From positions 1-64,000 of the forward strand of contig WFNB01000112.1 in assembly GCA_015488755.1 (NCBI GenBank): a stretch of DNA of 64,000 bases, read 5' to 3'. The notes beneath the pieces are model-generated. The model was given only the letters and a program-made list of their open reading frames with translations, made no database searches and had not been told where the DNA came from. Each line of letters starts with the position of its first letter. Position 1 is the first letter of the stretch. Source of the stretch: Gammaproteobacteria bacterium (GTDB lineage Bacteria > Pseudomonadota > Gammaproteobacteria > GRL18). Below are positions 17,981 through 25,319 of this stretch, piece by piece. The position numbers and the translations under genes are program-made.

Positions 17981-18580
17981 CTATAACGTCCATCCCTTAA
18001 TAAAATTTCTAATCAATGATTGAATCAGTTTATCAGAACTGCATGCTGAATTAGCAAATAGATTGTTATTAATTGAAAGTGTACAAATACCATGAACACT
18101 GCTCCATAGTACTCGACTGGTTTTTGTGATTTCCAGTTCTGATTGCTCTGGATTAAGTGTTTTAAGTTGAATTTCAATTAAAGAAAAGAGGGCGTTAGCC
18201 TGACTGAGATACCAATCAGGTAAGTCCTTATCATTTAAAATATTGTTATCAAATATGAGTTCCCATAGGCCGGGATGAGTGTGGGCAAATTGTAAATACA
18301 AAGTAGCATAAGCTAAAATATTGCTTTGAGCATCTTTTTGAGACAGATCTAGCTTTAGGCATTCTTGATAAAGGTTTCCTAGTGTTCGGGCATTAACATG
18401 TAATAGTAAATCGGGTAAATTAGTAAAAATTTGATACAGTGTACCGACGGTATAACCCATTTTAGTTGCAATTTGTCGCGTACTGAGTTCATTGGCAGAC
18501 TTTTCATTAAGTAATTCTTCAGCAGATTTAAGAGCCAACTCTTTAAGCTCTTCACGGGAATGATCGCTACGTCGTGCCAT
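17981..18580 (-). CDS. TetR/AcrR family transcriptional regulator
   Basis: A 199-residue regulator. The HTH lies at about 14-60 (STRQIATKMGYTVGTLYQIF), followed by a helical ligand-binding domain with LWSSVHGICTLSINN, resembling the WHG type. The gene directly precedes the radical SAM gene, so it may regulate this pair and itself. The upstream gap 18581-18783 contains no gene. In that gap TTCCTTCGGG (18700-18709) matches a segment of the insertion in the family A repeat at 48341-48553, but that is too short to call a repeat copy. Confidence 0.85.
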   Translation of the reverse strand: MARRSDHSREELKELALKSAEELLNEKSANELSTRQIATKMGYTVGTLYQIFTNLPDLLLHVNARTLGNLYQECLKLDLSQKDAQSNILAYATLYLQFAHTHPGLWELIFDNNILNDKDLPDWYLSQANALFSLIEIQLKTLNPEQSELEITKTSRVLWSSVHGICTLSINNNLFANSACSSDKLIQSLIRNFIKGWTL

Positions 18581-18783
18581 ATGTGTTCCTGATTAATTTA
18601 GGTTTAACCTGAGTGTTGAGTAAGATGATAATAAATATAACAGCGCTTAATAATCACTCTAAATCTATTTGATGTCAATAGCTAGTTATTCGTGACTATT
18701 CCTTCGGGTGAAGTCAAAATACTCTGGAGTGCATTGTTGGTTTAATGGGGTAAAGGGGAGAAATACTATTGGAATTATGAGTT

Positions 18784-18828
18784 AACAACCATCGTCTGAT
18801 GATTTTATAGATCTAGACAATGGTTGTT
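18784..18828 (-). terminator. Hairpin downstream of the c4-type cytochrome gene
   Basis: A 14-bp inverted repeat (18784-18797 and 18815-18828) with one non-Watson-Crick position lies 36 bases after the cytochrome stop. On the minus strand that position becomes a G-U pair, so the stem is complete there. The U tract is poor, so it may be a stability element rather than a strong terminator. Confidence 0.45.
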
Positions 18829-18864
18829 ATTATTGGTGTTGATATCTGAATTATTCTCAGAGAT

Positions 18865-19482
18865 TTATTTACTTGCACCGCCACCACTGACGTAGTATTC
18901 AATTAACGCCTGTTTATCTTTATCAGACAATTTTTTGAATTTCTTTTTCATTTTTTTTGGCATTGGCTGATCGCCATTGCTGAGCTTTTCAAAGGCTCGG
19001 GTTAGATATTCACGTGACTGTCCAGCAAGTAGTGAGGCATCATCTTCAGGATTTGTCGCACCGTCAGAATGGCATTTTTCACATTTATGCTTATGTCGTT
19101 TGGCTCCTTTTTGAGCCAGTGCGGCATCGGATTTACCAAAATGCGGCTGATATTTTTGGCTGGAATAATATTTTGCCAGTGCTTCAATGTCAGCATCGCT
19201 CATATCTTTGGTAATGATATTCATGTCAGTTTCATCAGCATCATCTGGCTTAAATTTATCACCTATTCTTTCATTGCTCTTGTACTCATTGAGCATATCA
19301 GTAAGAGCATCCAGTGAAAAACCAGCAATATTGGGTACTTTATTGTATTTGCTATTGCCATCTTTGCCATGACAGGCGGCGCATTTATCTGAGGCAATGC
19401 TTGCACCATCAGCCATTGCAGATAAATTAATCAGGCTAAGCCCAGTTAAACTAAGGGTTAAAATAATGGTTTTGATTTTCAC
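18865..19482 (-). CDS. c4-type dihaem cytochrome c, periplasmic
   Basis: A 205-residue exported protein with a signal peptide of about 24 residues ending SAMA. It has two haem sites, CAACHGKDGN (about 34-38) and CEKCHSDGA (about 135-139), each followed by a cytochrome c domain with candidate Met ligands (TDMNII/DMSD and QPMPKKM). The layout matches cytochrome c4, which passes electrons to cbb3 and other oxidases. It is the last gene of a three-gene run with a NapC-like quinol dehydrogenase and an ankyrin protein. That suggests quinol-derived electrons pass through this cytochrome to the oxidase. The C-terminus is lysine-rich. Confidence 0.85.
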   Translation of the reverse strand: MKIKTIILTLSLTGLSLINLSAMADGASIASDKCAACHGKDGNSKYNKVPNIAGFSLDALTDMLNEYKSNERIGDKFKPDDADETDMNIITKDMSDADIEALAKYYSSQKYQPHFGKSDAALAQKGAKRHKHKCEKCHSDGATNPEDDASLLAGQSREYLTRAFEKLSNGDQPMPKKMKKKFKKLSDKDKQALIEYYVSGGGASK

Positions 19483-19555
19483 TAAAATTTCCTCCTATGG
19501 ATAGTGATATATTCCCCCCAATAATAGCTATTATTGGGGAGCTAGATCTCATTGT

Positions 19556-20506
19556 CTAGTGTTTCTTGTTTTTATCATATTGATAGACTTCTTTGGCATA
19601 ATCGAATCCAGAGAGTCCATCTTTATCTTTTATACTTGGATCGGCACCGTATTGATAGAGTAATATGGCAGCATCAAAATTTCGTTGGATATACGCTTCC
19701 ATAACGGCGGTGCTACCATTAATATCTTGGTGATTGGGGTCGGCACCACTTTCAAGTAATAATTTCATGGCATTTAATTGATCGGCTTCACTGGCCCAAA
19801 ATAGTGCAGTGGAACCGTCGTTACTTTGTGCTTCTAATGAACAACCTTGTTTGAGTAATTCTTTGATAACACTGATCTGACCGTGTGCGGCGGCAACCAT
19901 CAGTGCGGTGGCGTTATCTTTATTGTGAATTTCTGTATGAACACCTGCTTTGAGTAGAATTTTAATAATTTCAAGATGTCCTCTTTGGGCGGCAGCCATT
20001 AAAGCCGTATTGCCATCTTTGTCTTGTGTGTCAATATTGGCTCCGGCCTGAATAAGCTCTTTTAAGACTTTAGGATGATTGTAGATAGCAGACATCATCA
20101 GTGCATCCCAACCCGAGCGAGTTTTATTTTGTGTTTTTGCCCCATTTTTTAATAATAGATGGGTAAGTTTGGGATAACCACCTTCAGCTGAAAATGTTAG
20201 TGCTGTGCAACCGGGGCTTGTTCTTATATTGACATCAGCCCCTTTGTTTATCAATAAGTGAGCCACATCATCATTGCCTTCTTCAATGGCAAACATAAGC
20301 GCTGTTTTACCATAGCGACCATGAGCGTTCACACTAACACCTTGTTGCAACAAAGTGTTGACCTGATCAATGTCTCCAATCATAGAGGCCTGCATCAACT
20401 CTTTTTCTTGCATAGAGGGCTGATATTGCTTTTCTACGGCTGAGGCATTGGTCGAAACCATGCTAAAAATTGAGTAGACAATTAAGAAAATAATCGTATT
20501 ATTCAT
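19556..20506 (-). CDS. Exported ankyrin-repeat protein
   Basis: The 316-residue protein has a signal peptide (about 1-23, NASA/VE end) and about eight ankyrin repeats from about residue 35 to the end, with units such as GKTALMFAIEEGNDDVAHLL, GNTALMAAAQRGHLEIIKIL and GSTALFWASEADQLNAMKLL. Ankyrin repeats bind proteins; periplasmic examples such as AnkB-type proteins can protect or support redox enzymes. It sits between the NapC-like cytochrome (5 nt away) and the c4-type cytochrome (73 nt away). It is therefore likely a periplasmic partner or scaffold for those cytochromes. Confidence 0.85.
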   Translation of the reverse strand: MNNTIIFLIVYSIFSMVSTNASAVEKQYQPSMQEKELMQASMIGDIDQVNTLLQQGVSVNAHGRYGKTALMFAIEEGNDDVAHLLINKGADVNIRTSPGCTALTFSAEGGYPKLTHLLLKNGAKTQNKTRSGWDALMMSAIYNHPKVLKELIQAGANIDTQDKDGNTALMAAAQRGHLEIIKILLKAGVHTEIHNKDNATALMVAAAHGQISVIKELLKQGCSLEAQSNDGSTALFWASEADQLNAMKLLLESGADPNHQDINGSTAVMEAYIQRNFDAAILLYQYGADPSIKDKDGLSGFDYAKEVYQYDKNKKH

Positions 20507-20511
20507 TGTTA

Positions 20512-21093
20512 TTAGGCATCCTTATCGTCTTCATCATCAGGCTCTTCTGGATCTTCGTGAGCAATTCCTTGGTGACAATCAATACATGTTTTACCTTGGA
20601 GCTGTGCCCGAGGATGTTTTTTTCTGGCCATTCGTTCTTGTGAACTGAATTCCATATTATCAAAGCTATGGCAATTTCGACACTCTCTGGAATCGGTTGA
20701 CTTCATTTTTTCCCATACTCTTGAGGCCATACCCCAACGATGTGCTTCATATTTTTCTTTGGTATCAATGGTGCCTAGTATTTCATGCATGACATCTTTA
20801 TAGGCAAGAATTTTAGCTTTCATTTTAGGGAAAAACTGTTTTGGGACATGACAGTCAGAGCAGGTGGCTTGGACGCCAGAAGCATTTTTATAATGGACAG
20901 TTTCTTTGTATTCTTTTAAATTGACCTTCATGCTATGGCATGAGGTACAAAATTCCATTTGATTTGTGTAGGCAAGAATGGAATTAAATCCGGCGACTGA
21001 TAAGACACCTAAAAAGAATATAAATAAGATAGAAAAAAGATATTTTTTTGAAAAAAAACGCTGACCTTGAGCTGATGACAGATTATCAGTCAT
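20512..21093 (-). CDS. NapC/NirT family tetrahaem c-type cytochrome (membrane quinol dehydrogenase)
   Basis: The 193-residue protein has one N-terminal membrane helix (about 15-37) and four CXXCH sites: CTSCH, CSDCH, CRNCH and CIDCH. The NapC/NirT family oxidises membrane quinol and passes electrons to periplasmic reductases. Length and haem number match NapC. No nitrate, nitrite, TMAO or other reductase gene is adjacent; the neighbours are an ankyrin protein and a c4-type cytochrome. It ends in an acidic stretch (DPEEPDDEDDKDA) absent from typical NapC. Its true partner is therefore uncertain. The C-terminal IDCHQGIAH matches the family's last haem region. Confidence 0.88.
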   Translation of the reverse strand: MTDNLSSAQGQRFFSKKYLFSILFIFFLGVLSVAGFNSILAYTNQMEFCTSCHSMKVNLKEYKETVHYKNASGVQATCSDCHVPKQFFPKMKAKILAYKDVMHEILGTIDTKEKYEAHRWGMASRVWEKMKSTDSRECRNCHSFDNMEFSSQERMARKKHPRAQLQGKTCIDCHQGIAHEDPEEPDDEDDKDA

Positions 21094-21367
21094 TTGCCTT
21101 CCTTAATGAGAGTTTTTAAAAGTACTCTAAACAGTGATAGATAACCCAAACTGCTTGAGATTATATTTTTTATTATATTGAAAAGACCCAGAATTAAATA
21201 AGTCAAAACAATGATAAATGATTCTGATTAGGGGGGGACACAGTGATCAAAAAATCATTTTTTTAATTATTTAAACTGGGAGTCATATACACAGCACTTA
21301 CTGTGCCAATTGTAGGAGAATGCTACCTGCTATACTCTTAGTTTAAATAAGAAGAGAATAGCAATAT

Positions 21368-21447
21368 ATTTTGTCATGTCATACAATTTAATTAAAGAGT
21401 GTGTCATGACAAATCTCATGACAGGACAAAATTGTTACTAAATGACA
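21368..21447. promoter_or_regulatory. Cluster of TGTCA/TGACA half-sites with dyad symmetry
   Basis: Three TGTCA (21372, 21377, 21402) are followed by three TGACA (21407, 21419, 21443), including the perfect palindrome TGTCATGACA (21402-21411). A longer imperfect repeat pairs 21368-21382 with 21418-21432 (14 of 15). The cluster lies 41 bases before TATAAT (21488-21493), in the gap between the divergent NapC-like gene and the 1015-residue gene. It looks like a multi-site operator. The rest of 21094-21557 shows no gene. Confidence 0.45.
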
Positions 21448-21557
21448 AAAAATAGCTCTATTTCCATTTTTTTTTCTAAAAAAGCTCTATAATTGGCTGT
21501 CTTAATTATTATAAATGTTATTAAAGGCGACTAGGGAATAGTTGTGAGGATATTGTC

Positions 21558-24500
21558 ATGGATCGGGCGCAGAACAAAAAAATAAAACACAAATCCGCAA
21601 TAGAAAAAAAATCAAAGGGTACGTATAAGGTTGTTTTTAAAGGTCATCTACTTCCTGGTTTTTCTCAAGAGCAGGTGATTGGTAACATTGCTTCATTAAC
21701 AAAGCTCTCACCAGAGAAAGTTCAGAGTAAAATCTTTTGTGGTAAAAGCGTTGTTATTCGTCGCACAAATACAGAAGCTCACGCCAAACAATTACAGGTA
21801 TTATTTACAGAAGCAGGATTAGAAGTGGTTATTTTAAAGACCATGAAAAAAGTTCGGCATCAACATACCCAGCCTAAAGAAAAGTCGAATAAAGAGATTA
21901 TTGCCAAAGAAATTAAAACAACCATAAAAAAACGTAAGCTGCCTATTGTTGCTATTATTTTATGGGGTGTCTTTTTTGTAGTGCTGTTTAATTTATGGAA
22001 TCAATACCATATAGATGTGAGCACCCCAGATGAAATTGTTAAAATTGAACAAGCTTTAGCTGATAAGTCCTTATTATTTCTTGCTCATATTAATGTTGAG
22101 GAGTTAATAGCACGAGAAGATTTTTTTAATGAACTCTTTTCTGATACACAGAGCAAGCAAGTTCAGTCTTTAAAAAATAATGGTCTTATTGCTTCTGATA
22201 GCGATAAAGGTATTGCTCATATTGTTTCAGGTGCTTATTTTGAGGATCAAACTCTTGTTTCACAGACAATTATTACCGGTCAATTTGATGTGCAGTCGGT
22301 TTATCGTTATTTATTAAGTCAGTATGTAGTAAAAACGCTTTCTAATGTTAATTTTATGCACCTTCGTATTAGCAATAAAACTATGAGTCAATGTGAACAA
22401 TCACAATCAATGGAGGTGTCTATTGAGCCAGAGCGTATTATTATTTCTAGTGAAGGGCATCTTGATGATGCTCATAACATATTAGCCAATGGGGGAAATA
22501 ATGATAAGGCGCTAACGTCTTGGTTTGAGTATCAAGATGATAAGTTAGTTAGTTTGGCAATTTTTGCTCCTCAAAAAGATCAGTTAGAGACAAAAACACC
22601 AGAATTAGGCATGGCTGGTTTTTTTGCTAAAGATTTTGCTAAAAAAAATCAAGCATTGGAGAGTCTTTTCTTTGGTGTTGGCTTACAACTTTTTCCTGCT
22701 GCCGCTATTATTGATGCACGTTTAAATAGTACTGATGAGGTTTGGCTTTCAAGTATTGAGCAGAAGCTCCAAACTCAGATGAGACAATTAAAAGAAAAGA
22801 GTGTTGGTCTGGAGAGTGTGCTAAATGTGCTTACTAAAGTAAGTATTCAAGATAAGACTTCAGGTGCAGTGAGCATGCAATTACAAGTGGATAATGAATT
22901 AAAAAAATCCATTGTGCAATCAAGTCAAGATATGCTTGGACGTTTTTTCAGTGTTGATATTTCGGGTAATAATGCCGTAAAAGCTGCCCAGATGCCAGAA
23001 CGTTTGAATAATGATCCACAAGTGTTTTGGCCTCAATATAATCAACATAAACTAAAAACATTTAACACTGCATTTAATGTTTTTTTTAAACCTGTATGGA
23101 CTCGGGGCCCTTTTGCTATAGAAGTGGATGATCTCTTATTGCAAACGGATGATGGTGTGGATCATATTGTCTTGCAATTAGACGCTAAAGGACAAAATAT
23201 TGATAATGTAGGAGATAAATCGGCTTCTTTGCTGATCAAGTCCGTTCTGGATGAGCGGGGTCAGAACCTAATAGCTCCCTTGGGCTGCGGGCATAGCATG
23301 GCGAATAAAACTGTGTTCAGTCGTTTTGGTGGTGCTCGAACAGCCTCAATTAAGGGGAAACTGGTTCATTATAATGAGTTATCTGCAAAGAAAAAAATTA
23401 AGCTTAAAAAAGGTGTAAAACAAGCACAAATAAAGTCTATTAATGGTGAAATCAAACTTAATCTAGCGACTAAAGTTGAGCGAAAAGAGCTTGTTAAAGA
23501 GGATAAAAACCAATTGTTAAAGCAGTTTAACAGCCGAATTTTGTTTAAACCGTCTAATGCACAAACACTGTCGTATACACTTTCAGGTTCTACAGAAAAT
23601 ATTCTAGCTATTCGGGCACTGAATAAAGATAGAAAATATCTCAGCCGTTCGAGTATGACGGCAATGGATAATGCCTTTTCTGCAGGACGTTCTGTGACGC
23701 AAGAGTATGCCGGTCATATTGCTTTTATTGAAGTGGTTTATGCTGCCAAATTAGAGACACTGACTTATCCTATTGGCATTAAAAATTTACCCCCTTACCC
23801 AACACCAGAACAAGGTGTTTATGAGCTAGAAGGCTTTCAAGTATCCACATTAGAAAAATGGGATCAGGAGTATCAGGAACTAGAGCCCTTAAGCTTTGCT
23901 AAAGAAAATAACTGGTTGGGAAAACAAAATGCACGCTGGCATGCTGGGCCCTTAAACTTAGCTTTATACGCATTGAAAACCAGCCGTTTTTGGGGTACAA
24001 CTGGCTCATTACAAATAAAGACACATCGTATTGATGAGTTACAACATAATTTATCTGCTTTGGAAATTTTTATTGAGTATCCACAGCCAGATAAGAAGGG
24101 GCATCGCGGTAAATCGTATTACTACCCTTTAGAGGCCAAAGGCCATTATATCGAAAAAGAATTTGTACCAGATGAGAAACAGCCTTATATGGATGGTCAA
24201 TTGGCCTTTTCTTTACCCTATAAAAATGACAAGATACCCTTAAAAACATTAAAGGGTGAAGTCAATATTCATTTACCTATTTCTACCCATAGTGTTACGT
24301 TTACGAACTTGAGTATTGGTGCTATCTGGGAAGACGAAGGCCTACGTTTAAAATTAGTGCGATTGGGTAATGATGAAATGGAATTTAAAGTGCTCAATAA
24401 ACGCAGTAGACTATTAAAATTGATTTTATTAAATGCGGATAATAAACGTATTTCTTCTGCCAGTATTTATCGCAGTAGTCATGATGAACAACGAGATGGT

Positions 24501-24605
24501 AATATCGTTGTGAGTTATCATGGTAAACCAATAAAAGCCCGTGTGACCGTTTCAGAAGGTCAGAAAATAAAAACCTATCCTTTTGAGTTTACGATAAAAA
24601 ACTGA
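21558..24605 (+). CDS. Large membrane-anchored protein of unknown function with a small N-terminal cytoplasmic domain
   Basis: The 1015-residue protein has a basic N-terminus, then a compact domain at about 22-93 (YKVVFKGHLLPGFSQEQVIG and VVIRRTNTEAHAKQLQVLF). I associate this pattern with a small domain seen at the start of several gammaproteobacterial membrane proteins. A single membrane helix at about 131-151 follows. About 860 residues would be periplasmic and are rich in beta-type segments with few cysteines. No enzyme motif is visible. The start has GAGG at 21545-21548. A TATAAT box (21488-21493) and a TGTCA/TGACA operator-like cluster precede it. The next gene follows 10 nt later. A structural or envelope-related role is possible but unproven. 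Confidence 0.6.
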   Translation: MDRAQNKKIKHKSAIEKKSKGTYKVVFKGHLLPGFSQEQVIGNIASLTKLSPEKVQSKIFCGKSVVIRRTNTEAHAKQLQVLFTEAGLEVVILKTMKKVRHQHTQPKEKSNKEIIAKEIKTTIKKRKLPIVAIILWGVFFVVLFNLWNQYHIDVSTPDEIVKIEQALADKSLLFLAHINVEELIAREDFFNELFSDTQSKQVQSLKNNGLIASDSDKGIAHIVSGAYFEDQTLVSQTIITGQFDVQSVYRYLLSQYVVKTLSNVNFMHLRISNKTMSQCEQSQSMEVSIEPERIIISSEGHLDDAHNILANGGNNDKALTSWFEYQDDKLVSLAIFAPQKDQLETKTPELGMAGFFAKDFAKKNQALESLFFGVGLQLFPAAAIIDARLNSTDEVWLSSIEQKLQTQMRQLKEKSVGLESVLNVLTKVSIQDKTSGAVSMQLQVDNELKKSIVQSSQDMLGRFFSVDISGNNAVKAAQMPERLNNDPQVFWPQYNQHKLKTFNTAFNVFFKPVWTRGPFAIEVDDLLLQTDDGVDHIVLQLDAKGQNIDNVGDKSASLLIKSVLDERGQNLIAPLGCGHSMANKTVFSRFGGARTASIKGKLVHYNELSAKKKIKLKKGVKQAQIKSINGEIKLNLATKVERKELVKEDKNQLLKQFNSRILFKPSNAQTLSYTLSGSTENILAIRALNKDRKYLSRSSMTAMDNAFSAGRSVTQEYAGHIAFIEVVYAAKLETLTYPIGIKNLPPYPTPEQGVYELEGFQVSTLEKWDQEYQELEPLSFAKENNWLGKQNARWHAGPLNLALYALKTSRFWGTTGSLQIKTHRIDELQHNLSALEIFIEYPQPDKKGHRGKSYYYPLEAKGHYIEKEFVPDEKQPYMDGQLAFSLPYKNDKIPLKTLKGEVNIHLPISTHSVTFTNLSIGAIWEDEGLRLKLVRLGNDEMEFKVLNKRSRLLKLILLNADNKRISSASIYRSSHDEQRDGNIVVSYHGKPIKARVTVSEGQKIKTYPFEFTIKN

Positions 24606-24615
24606 GAAATATCAT

Positions 24616-25254
24616 TTGAATCACTATATCCCTTATTTAATTGTTAGTAGTGTTTTTTTAAGCTATTTTATTATCCATAGTGTGACGGCCTCTCTTAGCA
24701 TGAAAAAATGGGTAGCCAAGCGCTGGCCGGATAAAATGCCTTGGTACCGATTAAGTTTTAATACGCTAGCAATTATTTTAACTTTACCATTATTATGGGT
24801 GATGTATTATTTCCCCGGTGAGCCATTGTGGATCTGGCATGGTATTGGCTTTTATTTGACATCAGCAATTGCACTTATGGCATTGCTTGGATTTTTATTA
24901 TCGCTAAAATACTATGACTTAGCCGAGTTCTTTGGTACTCGACAAGTCAAAGAGCACAATAATAGCGTCAATGATCAAGAACATTTTCATGTGTCACCTT
25001 TTCATCGCTTTGTTCGCCATCCGTGGTATTTTTTTGCTTTGGTGCTTATTTGGACTCGAGATATTTCCACCGTACAGCTTTTGGTCTATCTCTTAGTAAC
25101 AGCTTATTTTATTATCGGTTCCAAAATAGAAGAGCAAAAACTCATTGTCTATCATGGTGAGGTTTATAAAAAATATCAGCAAAAAGTTTCTGGTGTCATT
25201 CCCCTGCCATGGAAAATACTGACTAAAAAACAAGTGCAAGACTTACTTGATTAG
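24616..25254 (+). CDS. NnrU/ICMT-like integral membrane protein
   Basis: A 212-residue polytopic protein with about five helices starting at TTG 24616, 10 nt after the previous gene. The C-terminal FHRFVRHPWYFFALVLIW followed by KIEEQKLIVYHGEVYKKYQQ is the signature of isoprenylcysteine carboxyl methyltransferase-like and NnrU proteins: RHPxY, then a Glu-rich helix and a YxxYxxxV segment. Such proteins use S-adenosylmethionine in the membrane or, for NnrU, have unknown roles linked to nitric oxide. The substrate is not predictable. Start choice is weak because no clear ribosome site precedes it. Confidence 0.65.
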   Translation: MNHYIPYLIVSSVFLSYFIIHSVTASLSMKKWVAKRWPDKMPWYRLSFNTLAIILTLPLLWVMYYFPGEPLWIWHGIGFYLTSAIALMALLGFLLSLKYYDLAEFFGTRQVKEHNNSVNDQEHFHVSPFHRFVRHPWYFFALVLIWTRDISTVQLLVYLLVTAYFIIGSKIEEQKLIVYHGEVYKKYQQKVSGVIPLPWKILTKKQVQDLLD

Positions 25255-25319
25255 TCTATAAATACGTCACCCTTTCCCACTATTTCTTAAAATTTTTTAA
25301 ACAGCAGGCTATTATCTTT

